Source of the DNA: Peronospora farinosa
Taxonomy: Eukaryota > Oomycota > Peronosporomycetes > Peronosporales > Peronosporaceae
DNA length: 64,000 nt
Assembly (NCBI GenBank): GCA_947646735.1
Contig: CANTFK010000799.1
Coordinates: forward strand, 1-64,000
Direction of reading: 5' to 3'
Below the pieces are notes generated by a model, which saw only the letters and a program-made list of their open reading frames with translations, was not told the DNA's origin and searched no databases. Below are positions 41,892 to 52,169 of the stretch, one piece after another; the first letter of the stretch is position 1; every line of letters begins with the position of its first letter. The position numbers were made by a program, and so were the translations under genes.

Positions 41892-42908
41892 CTACTGGAA
41901 CCGCTCGTTTTTTGGCGGGACCACCGACGACACAGCGTCTCCTCGTGAGACAGCTGTGTTCATAGTCACCGGCGCAGGTGCACGACAGACAGCCGCACGA
42001 TGGCCTGTTTTACCACAGCGAAAACACTTCATCGTGTTAGGATTGCGAATGTCGCGGCTTAATGATTTGCCGCGACCACGTGAGGACTCAATTGCATCAA
42101 TTTCCATTGGCTCTGGGCCAGACGTCCGGGGATGTTGTGACGCTGCGTGCAGGTACGACGACGCGACAGTGTAATCCTCACGAAGCGCGAGGGCAAATGC
42201 CTCCTCGAGAGACTTTGGCTCAGCACGTGTGAGGCAGTAACGCGTCATGCCCTCTTGCATACCAAAAATAAAGACATGGACTTGCGAAGCCATGTGAATT
42301 GGCTGCGTGGTAATGCACGAAGCAAGATGACGTGTCTTCTGCACGTAGTCACGCATCGAAACAGCTTGCCCTGTCGGAGTGAGAAGAAATTTGCACGCAA
42401 GCGAGATTCATCTTGAGGAGGCTCGAAAGCCAGTCGTAAGTCACGCTGGATATCGTCCAGCGTAGGAAACGCCGACTCATCTACGACGAGCTTTCCGAGA
42501 TCCCATTCCTTGGCTTTGCCAGCAAGGCGAGACAGCAGGAAATTGACCTTGGCCGTCGGAGCGTCAATTAATCTTGACGCTATTGCAATATCCACCTTGC
42601 GAAACCATCGATTGAGGGGGAGACGATCCGGACCATCACCGAAGTACGTTTACGTCTCCATCTTGATAGCGCCATGGTGCAAAGTGCGCGAGGGAGTCAA
42701 TACTCGCCGATTCGCTTCGGCGAGCTCGCGCACCATAAAGTCTTGAATGGCGGCACGTTGATCATCGGACGTCGCTGTTCTCAGCAGCAACTTCACAATA
42801 GTTTCACCAGACACCGCCGCGTGCGTGCCACTCCACCGAGGTGAGATGTGGAAAATCAGAATGCTCCAGCGAGACCGCTGGAGCCACCGAAGACTCCCCC
42901 ATGTTCAT
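41892..42908 (-). pseudogene. Gag of element B, frameshifted
   Basis: A start at 42906-42908 (MNMGESSVAPAVS) opens gag, but the frame breaks soon after. The capsid-like part lies at 42245-42595 ([16 protein letters not shown]). After another shift, the C-terminal part at 41892-42356 holds the zinc knuckle CFRCGKTGHRAAVC. Gag would package element RNA; here it is broken. Confidence 0.85.
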
Positions 42909-42938
42909 CTCGAATCTGGTCATTGGAAGGACTACAAA

Positions 42939-42947
42939 GTGCTACCA
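42939..42947 (-). other. Primer-binding site of element B
   Basis: Read on minus, TGGTAGCAC lies 2 bases after the 5' LTR, identical to elements A and C although the LTRs differ. Confidence 0.7.
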
Positions 42948-42949
42948 GG

Positions 42950-43268
42950 TGTAACGGGCTAAGGACCCGTTTACGTCTTACACTAAAAGGGCGTTGAGGA
43001 AGCGCTTTTAATTTACTCGTAAATATAACTCTGTTTTATTTTTGTTTTGTTTTAATTTGCAGTAAGCGCGAATATGTTCCCTAGCTCATGGGAACCACTC
43101 AATATGGAAGTCAATTTATTATTGGCTATTTATTGAGTCTGGCACCCCAATAATAAACCAATAATAAAAATGACGCACAGTATCCGCTAATCGGATACTG
43201 CCCTATGCCTACTTATGTAATTATGTATTATCCCTATAACTACTTATGTATAAGGTTGCCCCATTACA
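42950..43268 (-). repeat. 5' LTR of element B
   Basis: 319 bp, nearly identical to the copy at 35838. Its plus-strand right end abuts the target duplication CTGCC at 43269-43273. Confidence 0.92.
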
Positions 43269-44986
43269 CTGCCCGGCTTACTCAACCGAGGCCCATTCGG
43301 ATCGACCCTCCGAAGTTCGACGGAATCAGCCTTTACACGATTGTTCACTGGCTATTAGCAGTTGAGCAATGTGGAGTGGCACAACTCATCGAAGACGACG
43401 CCAGAATGGTGTCGTATGCCATGTCCAATTTGCGTGGCAAATCGTCAGAGCGGGCATACTCTGCGCTGATGGCTAATGCTGATGCATTTCCATCATGGGG
43501 GATCTTTCAGGCAAATATTCGCGCCATGTATCAGCCGCCTAACAAAGAAGTGTTGCTTATGGCGCGCTTCTTTGGAGCACGACAGGCGAAACGATCTCTG
43601 CAAGAATTTGTGCAGGAGATGCGATCGCTGTCGGCGTCCATCAATGGGGAACCGATACCAGAACGTATTAAGGTGGTCACGTTCATGAATGGACTTAGGC
43701 ACGGCCCATCGCGTCAGGCCCTTTTTAGAAAGGTGCCAGCGACGATGGAAGAGGCAATGAACATTGCCTTAGTTGAGGAGCAATCCTACAACAGCGCCTC
43801 GGCGACAGCTTATTATAAGCCGTCGTCCGAGAAGTCGGATTCCACTCCTATGGAGTTAGGCAATGCAGATGTGATCTGCTACAAGTGCGGAAAGCGAGGC
43901 CATATGATGGCTCGCTGCTATGCCAAAGTAGCTGCTGGTGCTAAGGCAGCCAGCAAAAGGTCTCCAAACCCGAAGGGAGGTGCGTGCACGACGCACGGGT
44001 TCAGCACCTGCCCAAGATGGGTCGGGAAATGCGGGAGCGCAGTAGGGGCGGGATGCCCTACTGTCGCGGACTCTGAAGCTACCCCTAATCTCAGAGTGAT
44101 CGAACAAATGGGTAGCATAGTCCTTGAGGTTCCGAAAGGTCGGACCTTAACCCTTTTGGTCTGTAGCGCTCGAGTACGAGGCTATGACCAAGTGATGACC
44201 CTTCTCGTGTATTCGGGTGCATCACAAAACTTTGTGAAACTCGCGGCTCTGAAAAAGAGACCGGCGAGTTATGAGTCGCTTTGCCAGGATGGCAAGCGAG
44301 AAGAGGCGATCGTTCGTTTAGCGAACGGCGCGCTAGTTAAATTGGAGGGAGTTCAAGTTGAACTCGCCTTCAGTTTCAGTGACTTCTCTTGTAAAGAGAA
44401 GTTCACAGTGCTAGGTATGGAGAGTCCGTATGACCTCATCCTAGGCATGCCTTGGTTGGCTAAACACCAACCATGGATAGACTGGCGTACACGCACAGTC
44501 GCTAGCTCTACGCAAGACACCGGAGAGGATGTGCACTTGCGAGAGGCTTATGTAACTGATGCTGTGTCCAACACAATCGAGGGTGCGATGACGGTAAGTC
44601 AATCGACACCAGGAACTACCCAGCTCGAAAAGAGTGGTGTAGTTGGAAGTGCACTGGCGGAAAGACAGGTGACACATATTCCTACCCAGGTCGAAAAGAC
44701 TGGTGTAGTGAATGGGACGATGACAGGTAGTCATGCGTTCAATACTCCTGCACAGAGCCGAGAGCCTGTGGTAGTTGATGGTGGGCTGACAGGAAGTCAA
44801 GCGCCACAAGAACCGGCACAGAGCCAAGAGACTGGTGCGGTTGGAAGGAGTGCGTTAGCTGAGATAGCAACGACACCATCTTCCAAGTCAAAGGTCGTGG
44901 TGACTCGAAGAACGAGCACCAGACGTATTAAGACGATCAAGGGCACGTCGAAAACGAGTGACCCTTGGATCAGTATCGGTCCATGA
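43269..44986 (+). pseudogene. Gag C-terminal part and protease of element A
   Basis: The frame is open from inside LTR B to 44986. It holds the rest of gag (PPKFDGISLYTIVHWLL, MARFFGARQAKRSLQEFVQ), the zinc knuckle CYKCGKRGHMMARC and a retropepsin-like domain. The active-site triad that should read D-S-G is Y-S-G (LLVYSGASQNF, codon TAT), while the LGMPWLAKHQPWIDW end is intact. A repeated Ser/Gln/Glu-rich tail follows. Gag has lost its start because of element B, and the protease should be inactive. Confidence 0.9.
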
Positions 44987-46208
44987 GGACGGACCTACAA
45001 GCGAGTTGTTCGAGGCCGTCGAAGACTAAATGCCGGAGGCATCCTCAGTTGAGGTGCTCCAACTTGTCTTGGCATCTGCCGAGGAGATATTAAATCTCTC
45101 GTAGATGACGTGGGGATCTGTTTCTGTCCAAATTTAAGGAAGGAAAGATCCACGAGATAGTCGCACCAGTTTCAGAAGAGAACGTGGTGGACTGTTGCTC
45201 TTCATCCACAATGGATGAGAGCGTCTTTGGAAACCGACAAGAAGAAACGGTTAGCTGCTCAAGGCTGGGATGCCTTGAAGGACAGCCCGTTCTATGATGT
45301 TCTGTGGAAACACCGTGATGTGTTTCCAGCAGAAGTGCTGAGCCGCCTACCGGCCGATAGGGGCATCAGGCACGAGATTGACCTGGAGCCTGGCATGTGA
45401 CCAGGCAATGGCCGTTGCCGAAGGAACAAGTCGATTACATCGATGAGTTCTTCGACAAGCGAGCTAAGGCGGGACATATAAGTGAGAGCAAGTCGCCTCA
45501 CTGCAGCCCTACCTTCTGTATGCGTAAAGCCACGGGTGGATGGCGCGTGGTTCATGCTTATAATAAGCTGAACTCGGCCACCATTCCGGCTCAAACGCCG
45601 ATCCCGCGGAAAGATGTTTTGTTGAATTCCATGGGAAAGTCAACTATCTTTTCCGCGTTGGATCTGAAGGATGGCTACTATCAGGTTCTCATGAGAGGTA
45701 CCGATGTAGCCGAAACGGCAGTAAGCACCCCAAGCGGTATGCTGTGGGAGTGGCTTGTGATGCCACAAGGGTTGAAAAATGCTCCGGCAACATTCAACCG
45801 AGTGGTGGCTCACGTGATGCGTCAGCACCGTTTCTACGCGCCCCATTACTTTGACGATGTATTCGTGCATAATAGGGCGGAGGACGGTCTGAGCGCGATA
45901 GTGTCGAACAAGCGTCATTTAGACGCTGTGTTGCAGACTCTGGGTGACGCCCAATTATACGTTAACTTGCAAAAGTGCGTAATAGGGGTCCCCGAGATAC
46001 CTGTACTGGGCTGCTTCGTAGGTGCACATGGTGTACGAGCAGACCCAGAAAGGTAAAGGCTGTAAAGGAATGTCCAGTCCCACGTAATGTGAAGGATCTG
46101 CGCCAATTCCTTGGGCTCGATACTTACTTGCATAAGTACAGCAAGAATTATGCGGAGCAGACTAAGCCATTGTCTGATCTTTTGAAAAAGGATACAGAAT
46201 GGACTTAA
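44987..46208 (+). pseudogene. Reverse transcriptase region of element A, broken frames
   Basis: An ORF at 45215-45400 carries the RT-leading segment (VLWKHRDVFPAEVLSRLP) and ends GM then TGA. The frame then shifts to 45397-46056, which begins TRQWPLPKEQ. It contains KATGGWRVVHAYNKLN, MPQGLKNAPATFNR and the catalytic YFDD box in HYFDDVFVHN. A further shift leads into 45975-46208, with the thumb segment DLRQFLGLDTYLHKYSKNY, ended by TAA at 46206-46208. Element C shares the first lesion exactly. Confidence 0.88.
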
Positions 46209-46748
46209 TCAAAGGAGCAAGAAGATGCGTTCACATCAGTGAAGCAATCTCTTGTGGAGTCACCGGTCTTGGCATTGCCAGACGCGGATAAGCCCTTTAG
46301 CGTCGTCTGCGATGCAAGCAATTTTGCAATCGGCAGCGCGCTCATGCAGAAGGATGACGACGGCGTTGACCGTGTCATTTCTTATCAGTCTCGGCTTTTA
46401 AAATCTGCCGAGCTGAATTACCCTGTGCATGACAAGGAGCTACTTTCAATTAAGTCTGCCCTTGTGAAGTTTCGGGTGCACCTCTTGGGCACCGAACCTT
46501 TTATGGTTTATACGGATCACGCATCACTGCGGACCGCTATAAATTCACCGCACCTTTCGCCGAGAATGGCGAGATGGCTAACATTCTTCTCTGAATTTAA
46601 TTTCAAAGTTGTTTATAAGCCGGGTAAGTCGAATGTCTTGGCTGACGCGTTATCGCGCAGACCAGACTTCGAGGCAAGGCACCAGGAAAGTGTGTCTCGT
46701 GCGAAAGCACAAGTTGAGTCGTCAACATTGGCAGCCATGAAGGCCTAA
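46209..46748 (+). pseudogene. RNase H domain of element A
   Basis: Contains VVCDASNFAIGSALMQ, the helix ALVKFRVHLLG, VYTDHASLRTA and YKPGKSNVLADALSRRP. The frame ends at TAA 46746-46748 and continues in the same frame into integrase, so one stop separates them. RNase H removes the RNA strand during reverse transcription. Confidence 0.88.
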
Positions 46749-47747
46749 CATGTGACGAGCTCAATGGCCTCCGATATCAAGGAGTGTTACAGTCAGGACG
46801 AACATTGTCGCCTGCTGTTGGATCATTTTGGTGGACGAAAGGTTACCCTTCCGTCGCACCTCAAAGCGAAACTAAATCGCTTTAGTTACAGTGATGGCCT
46901 GTTATGGCATCAACTGTCACCCTGTGATCCCTTGAGAATCTATGTCTCTCATGACACAGATCTTAAGCTGATGATACTTCACGAGTGCCATGATGCGCCA
47001 TATAGTGGACATCTGGGCCGTGAAAAGACATTTTTACGAGTGTCAGAGGAATTTTGGTGGCCCCACCTATATCGATGGGTGGCCAACTATATTCGCTCTT
47101 GCGAAGAGTGTCAGCGAATAAAGCCTGCACCTTCGAACAGTGCGCCACTGAAGCCACTGCCGATTCCAACTGAATGTTGGAATTCGGTCAGTTTGGACTT
47201 CATGTTTGGCTTACCGCCTGACCATAAAGGCAGGATGGGGCTCGTCGTCTTTGTAGACAGACTGAGCAAGATGGTGCATTTGGCACCATGTAGCACCAAG
47301 ATCTCAGGAAAAGAGGCTGCCCTCTTGTTTCTGGATCACGTGTATCGACTACACGGGATGCCCGAGTCCATAGTATCGGACGGGGATCCGCGTTTTACGT
47401 CGGGTTTTTGGCGACATGTCTTTGAGCTGCTGGGAAGCAAGCTCCACATGTCAACCGCTGATCATCCCCAGACCGATGGCCAAACAGAACGGGCCAATCG
47501 AGTCGTGGCGGATGTGTTGCGTACAGTAGCGACTCCCAAAGAATGGAGCAAGCAATTGTCATTCGTGGAGTTCGCTATTAATAACAGTGTTCACGCCAGT
47601 ACGGGTGAAACACCGTTTTACATTAACGGACTGCGTCATCCTCAAACGCCAGTCTCGTTTGTGCGCAGCCCGAGTCTTAGTGGGGGAGGGCCCCTCGGTG
47701 CGAATGCCAAAGAGGGCCAAGGTTGCCCTAGTGACACTGTAGTTTAA
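46749..47747 (+). pseudogene. Integrase of element A
   Basis: The zinc-binding HHCC segment (HECHDAPYSGH and SCEEC) and the DDE core (LDFMFGLP, VSDGDPRFTS, TERANRV) are intact within one frame of 331 codons. It joins element DNA to the host chromosome. It follows RNase H after a single stop and is cut off from the chromodomain by a frame change near 47745. Confidence 0.9.
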
Positions 47748-47749
47748 CA

Positions 47750-48844
47750 GTGGTCACGACACCTATAGGTGTCACAGAGGAGGCACGACAAGAAATGTCA
47801 GTGCTCCTTGATGATGACACTGTAGTGTTATCAACAGCGTCGACCCATGAACGACCTCTTGGAGGCGTCATAGGCGAGCTGGATGCTGAAAGCGTGAGCG
47901 AAGCTCAGCGCTTTGTGAATGAGCGATTAGCCATCACACGTAAAGTCCGTGACGCGATGGCAAGCGAACAGGACAAGCAAAAACAATATGCATACCAGCA
48001 TGGTCGCAAAAACAATGAGCACTTTAGTGTGGGGGACAAAGTGCTATTAAGTACTGCTACCCTACCTAAACATGCAATTTCTGTACTACCTGGTGGTACT
48101 ACTAAGCTATTGCCCCGATTCATTGGGCCCTTTATAGTGGTTGAAGAAGTTGGAGACCTAAATTATAGGCTCAATCTCCCACCGTATATGAAGACGCACC
48201 CCGTATTCTACGTGGGTCGTCTGAAACGGTATGTTGATCCAGAAGAGATTACATATCCACATCGGTCTAACGAGACCGATGGTGACGTCGACTGTGAGTC
48301 GAGCGTCGCGACCGATCAGGCGACGAGGAAGCCGAGAGGCTCCCCGTATACGAACGAGGCGATAGAGGACTCGGCGATCGAGGAGGACTCCGCGCTTGAC
48401 GCGGGTCTCTCATCACCAGTCGCTCTAAGATGTCCAAGCGGGTCTTCAGGGGGTCATACTCCTGATGGTCCCTCGCCCTCACATCGCGCAGATCCGAGGT
48501 CAGTCGCGAGACTTGACTCTCGAGATCTGTCACCTGACTCTTCAGCGCAGCGGACTCAGCTTGCGACTGAACAGCAGCAGGGTAGGCAGCCGCGAGTAGG
48601 TGGGCGTAATCGCCACTCCTATCGGGCGCCACCTGTGTTGGTGGACACGGAAGGGAATACGCGCTTCCTTGTTGGAAGGCTGTTGGTCCACCGGTTTGTG
48701 AAGCGAAAGCTCCAAATCTTTGTCCAGTGGAAGGGTTACCCAACGAGCTTTGACTCGTGGGAGCCTGTTGACGCTTTGCGCGTCGACGTGCCTGGTCTGG
48801 TGGCTGCTTATGTGAAGCAGCACCAGCTTTCGTCTTTCTGCTAG
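47750..48844 (+). pseudogene. Integrase C-terminal region and chromodomain of element A
   Basis: 364 codons. A GPF/Y-type module (FIGPFIVVEEVGDLNYRLNLP, FYVGRLKRYV) is followed by an acidic, Ser-rich linker and a chromodomain (FVKRKLQIFVQWKGYPTSFDSWEP). Chromodomains steer integration to chosen chromatin. The section 48267-48844 also codes on the opposite strand. Confidence 0.88.
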
Positions 48845-49712
48845 GTCCGGATGGACTAGCAGAAGAAGCGTGGCGAGAATCAATTGGGGGTCGCTTATCA
48901 CCTAAGATTTCATGCGCACGCTTCATGGCGAAGATGATTCGCTGCGACCGCTGTTTCGTTGCATCTTCATGCAAGGTAAGACGGCGCCGAAGTTTAGCTT
49001 CATAGTCGTCGGCTGTTTCGTTAGAACGCAGCACGACTGGAATTGGGAAAGCACGACCAAGTGCTTTGCCCTGCTTTTTCCACAAGGGAAAGACGCTATA
49101 AAACTTATGAGCGTCAATAGTTGCACGCTGCAAAAGCGCTGCACTAGACCCATCCGATTTCATACACTTAGATGGAGGTGGCATTGGTGGCAAGCCACCA
49201 CTCACGTAGCCGTCCTCGCGACGGCAGGCTAGTGAGGCCGACGGTGTACTTGGTGGAGCTTTAAGCTCACACTCACCTGAGTCTGACTCTCCATTATGGA
49301 TTGTCAAGACATCAGCTTGAGGAGTCACATCTGACTGAGTCGCGACTACTCCTTTCGAGGTAGCGTGCTCGGTCTTGGTCGCTGCGCTCGTAGGCGCAGG
49401 CGACGAGGCTTTACCTTCGCTTGCACGAAGCGTAGATGCTCCCTCAAGGACGGGTGCCTCAAATAATGGGGACATATGTCCCATCAATGCGCTTTGCTCA
49501 TCGCCACTTTGGGGTGATGGCAATGGCGTAGTCTCATTGTAGTCTACAATGAGAGATGGATCTTCATCCACATTATAGTGAGATGGAAGATTCACCTCAG
49601 TGTCTGAAGCACTTTGCGACGGCTGCGATAAATCGCGGCGCGTGCGCTTATTGCTGGACTGAATGGCCGCCTTTGCAGGCGACCCATTAGCCTTGCCACG
49701 TTTCGGTGGCAT
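48267..49712 (-). CDS. Antisense ORF of element A, 481 aa, unknown function
   Basis: Uninterrupted frame from ATG at 49712 to TAG at 48267, read opposite to gag-pol and overlapping the chromodomain frame by 578 bp. The N-terminus is basic (MPPKRGK, NKRTRRDL) and suits a nuclear signal. A Ser/Thr/Pro-rich acidic part follows. A compact segment lies at about 190-275 (AHKFYSVFPLWKKQGKALG, ETADDYEAKLRRRL). It ends with a Gln/Ala region, a coiled coil (ALKSQVTDLESQVSRLTSD) and an Arg/Ser tail. A TATAAA lies 28 bp upstream of the ATG on that strand, in the strip between ORF and LTR. The codon pattern looks protein-like. No known family is recognised; functions such as regulation or chromatin targeting are guesses. 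Confidence 0.6.
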   Translation of the reverse strand: MPPKRGKANGSPAKAAIQSSNKRTRRDLSQPSQSASDTEVNLPSHYNVDEDPSLIVDYNETTPLPSPQSGDEQSALMGHMSPLFEAPVLEGASTLRASEGKASSPAPTSAATKTEHATSKGVVATQSDVTPQADVLTIHNGESDSGECELKAPPSTPSASLACRREDGYVSGGLPPMPPPSKCMKSDGSSAALLQRATIDAHKFYSVFPLWKKQGKALGRAFPIPVVLRSNETADDYEAKLRRRLTLHEDATKQRSQRIIFAMKRAHEILGDKRPPIDSRHASSASPSGPSRKTKAGAASHKQPPDQARRRAKRQQAPTSQSSLGNPSTGQRFGAFASQTGGPTAFQQGSAYSLPCPPTQVAPDRSGDYAHLLAAAYPAAVQSQAESAALKSQVTDLESQVSRLTSDLRDVRARDHQEYDPLKTRLDILERLVMRDPRQARSPPRSPSPLSPRSYTGSLSASSSPDRSRRSTHSRRHHRSR

Positions 49713-49739
49713 GAGAATTGAGTAGACTAAAGCGGCGCG

Positions 49740-49745
49740 TTTATA
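49740..49745 (-). promoter_or_regulatory. TATA-like box upstream of the antisense ORF of element A
   Basis: TATAAA on minus, 28 bases before the ATG at 49712, followed by CTACTCAATTCTC, which loosely resembles an initiator. It fits an antisense transcript starting between the ORF and the 3' LTR. Confidence 0.35.
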
Positions 49746-49806
49746 CCGGCTCGCAAGTCTCTCTGTCTCCTAGGCGATGTTTTACAAAATGTAAAAATCA
49801 TTCTAC

Positions 49807-49817
49807 AAGGGAGATGG
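49807..49817 (+). other. Polypurine tract of element A
   Basis: AAGGGAGATGG directly precedes the 3' LTR. It has one pyrimidine, so it is an imperfect tract. Confidence 0.55.
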
Positions 49818-50414
49818 TGTAACAGGGCATCTAGTTACACGTAAACATAAAGTAATATACTTAATGTTAAGTCTAAAAGTATCCATGATTACTTTGACCT
49901 GTCACTTGGGTGCGATACAAAAATGTGATCCACCCTCATGAATGTGATATACATTGATGAATTCACATGGAAGGGATGACGATAGTTGAAGCTAGGCATC
50001 GCGACGTCTCAGAAGGACGTCAGTTGCGATCTTGACTCTAGATTTAAGTTCATGCGACAGGATACGCTTCTAAAGAGTCGCGTATCCGATCTCTATATAT
50101 ATATATAGCTAATCAGTAGTTAAGTGTATATTAAGTTATAATTCATTAAATATAGCTCAGTCTTGAATTTGCTTAAACATAAGCGCCACGCACGAGAAGC
50201 TGAAAAAGCTTCTGCGTGACGTCGGTGACTTTTTGTTTTAGAAGCTCGTTGCACTCTCGCTTAAGCGAGAGGCAACTGGTGGTACGACTGCTTAAGCAGT
50301 CGACCAACCGCATAACCACCCTCGCACGCGACGGTAAGACGGTCTAACCGCTTCCTCGCTTGTGCTGAAGGTGTGTGCTAGTAGCACGAGGCAAATCCGT
50401 AGAAGTGCCCGTCT
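49818..50414 (+). repeat. 3' LTR of element A, end truncated
   Basis: Starts TGTAACAG and runs to GTCT, after which aminopeptidase coding sequence (GGCAGCGTCG) begins at once. The last three LTR bases are absent. It looks closer to the LTR of element C than to the 5' LTR of A. Confidence 0.9.
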
Positions 50415-50946
50415 GGCAGCGTCGCTGTTGGCCGCGTTTGAAGCAGCGTGTCACGCAAAGAATACGACAGATAAGACCCCGTTGCATGTGGTACTATGTG
50501 TGGCTGAGAACTCAGTGGGACCGGACTCGATGCGTGTAGATGATGTGCTGGTGATGTACTCGGGCAAAACGGTGGAGATAAACAACACGGACGCCGAGGG
50601 ACGTCTTGTGCTTGCTGATGGCGTGGCGTATGCTGTCAAGCACCTAAATCCAAAGGTGATCGTGGATATGGACACGTTGACGGGAGCACAGGGCATTGCT
50701 ACAGGTAACCGTATCGGTGCTGTCTACACAAATGACGGTAGTCTGGAGGAATTGGCTGTCAAAGCGGGTAAAGTCTCTGGCGACTTGGTGCACCCCATGC
50801 CGTATGCGCCGGAGTTTCACCGCCTCGAGTTTACGAGCAACATAGCCAACATGAAGAACTCGGTGAAAAAACGTGCTAATGGGCAGGTGTCGTGCGCCGG
50901 GCAGTTCATCGCAAACCATTTGGGAGGCTTCGAGCAGACGGTCTGA
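50415..50946 (+). pseudogene. Truncated copy of NPEPL1-like aminopeptidase (C-terminal part)
   Basis: The frame covers the part from about residue 235 onward of the copy at 52315 and includes the metal-binding signature NTDAEGRL. It starts abruptly at the LTR edge and ends at FEQTV before the C-terminus, at the junction with the M13 fragment. One catalytic-region residue has changed (VDMDTLTG instead of VDMATLTG), while ENSVGPDSMR keeps the Gly that the other copy has lost. It cannot form an enzyme. Confidence 0.88.
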
Positions 50947-50949
50947 TCT

Positions 50950-51960
50950 GTGAGGTTCTTAAGCAACATGCGTCCTTCAAGAACTGTGAGAAAAGCAATG
51001 GATATCTATCAGCAGCTTGAGCCACGCTCATGCGATTGTACGTTGCGATAGGATCATCCAGCGATACGAAAAGCGGTGCAAGCGTTTGTTTCCCAACCAA
51101 TCACTGTGGAACTTGCGGTGCTGTTGCACGCGATCCCCATTCAACTAACACAAACAACTTCACCACATACGCATATATTGCGTCACTGATGGAGTCAAAA
51201 TTCTTGCGGTCCAAATAATACAGGGGATTCGACAGTGGCAGTCCATACTGCGCTGCATACAACACGCACGCGGCGCTTTTGAGCATTCACTTCGACACCG
51301 AGCTCTGTTGAAAAGCTTGTTCCTGCTTTGTGCAAGACTCCTGCTAATCGAAACAGCTTCTTCTTGCTTTTCGTCGCAGCAATCTGCTCTAACACCGACG
51401 ACAAGACTTTCAACGACGCGTCATCCGCCGTCGTACTGTTCGTGCTGTTAGAGTTCATGCACGAGTCGTACAGCTCGCCCACGAACAGCCAACCTTGATG
51501 CATCACGTCTTTTATCACCTTTTCATTCTTGTCATCTAAAGTAGAAAATACCAAGGACACACTCGACTTGTCTTCCGGAATCTCCACCTTTTTCTGCCAT
51601 GATCCACAACTACCACGTAAAAGTCCTCACGCGGGTCCACATCTCTATCCATATGACTGACAACGTCAGTTTGTAACATCTCCATCCACGTGGTTGTCTC
51701 GGTCGCTAAACGGGTCACGCGTGGGGTCTGTAAAAGGCTTCCCTGAACCACAAAAACCACCACCAAGAGGAGCAATACACCGAGGCCTCCACTGCCCAGC
51801 GCAACAGGTTTTTTGCATCAATAGCGGCAACGAGCTTGCATACACCAGTGATTCATTTACATGGTTCAGAAGCAGATGCTCATCTTTCATTCTCTGCTGC
51901 TTTGTGGATAGCGCCTCTTCGTCATCGAGAGGGGGCTCGACTCTAATTCCGTCGTAGCTT
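50950..51960 (-). pseudogene. M13 (neprilysin-like) metallopeptidase, N-terminal part, frameshifted
   Basis: Pieces in three frames resemble M13 peptidases. They comprise a cytoplasmic leader (DGIRVEPPLDDEEAL), a signal anchor (GLGVLLLLVVVFVVQG), DVDPREDFY where the family has DPCEDFY, then VMHQGWLFVGELYDSC. After these come LHKAGTSFSTELGV, NPLYYLDRKNFDSIS and SVAQAADRYPLLFSQFL. At least three frame changes lie near 51800, 51600 and 51290. The catalytic HExxH half is missing where the fragment meets the aminopeptidase copy near 50950. It is a dead type II membrane peptidase gene. Confidence 0.82.
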
Positions 51961-52169
51961 TTCGTCCTTTTGCTGTATTTCGAGCGCTACATTTCAAGTA
52001 CAATTCTGAATGCTCTTGATAGTGTCGGTCGAGTGCACAGTTGATACAGATATGTGGATCGAGAGCGAGAGGAGTATCAACGAGGCTTTCGTGTGTCCGA
52101 AGATTATTGTAAAGATGTGAGGCTGTCAGACCCAAGTACCTTTCAAGAAGAACATAGCCCCATTCATCT

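Larger units (their letters stand above)
35838..43268 (-). mobile_element. Element B: degenerate Ty3/gypsy retrotransposon nested in element A
   Basis: LTRs at 42950-43268 (5' in its own sense) and 35838-36155 start TGTAACGGG and end ATTACA. They differ at only a few positions. Gag, protease, RT, RNase H, integrase and chromodomain follow on minus, broken by many frameshifts and stops. The PBS at 42939-42947 and a polypurine tract at 36156-36168 are in place. It inserted into gag of element A in opposite orientation. Confidence 0.92.
34883..50414 (+). mobile_element. Element A: Ty3/gypsy LTR retrotransposon with chromodomain, interrupted by element B
   Basis: The two LTRs start TGTAACAG and are in direct orientation; the left one ends CTACA, and the right one stops 3 bases short. 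Between them lie a primer-binding site, gag, protease, RT, RNase H, integrase and a chromodomain in plus orientation, then a long minus-strand frame, then a polypurine tract. Element B (35838-43268) lies inside gag. Pol has two in-frame stops, several frame changes and a protease lacking its Asp, so A is not autonomous. No target duplication flanks it, and aminopeptidase fragments lie on both sides in opposite orientations. Confidence 0.9.

Noticed and set aside
43205..43268. N-terminus of the 593-codon ORF as the true start of gag in element A
   Set aside because: These codons lie inside the LTR of element B; the real gag start is at 35523.
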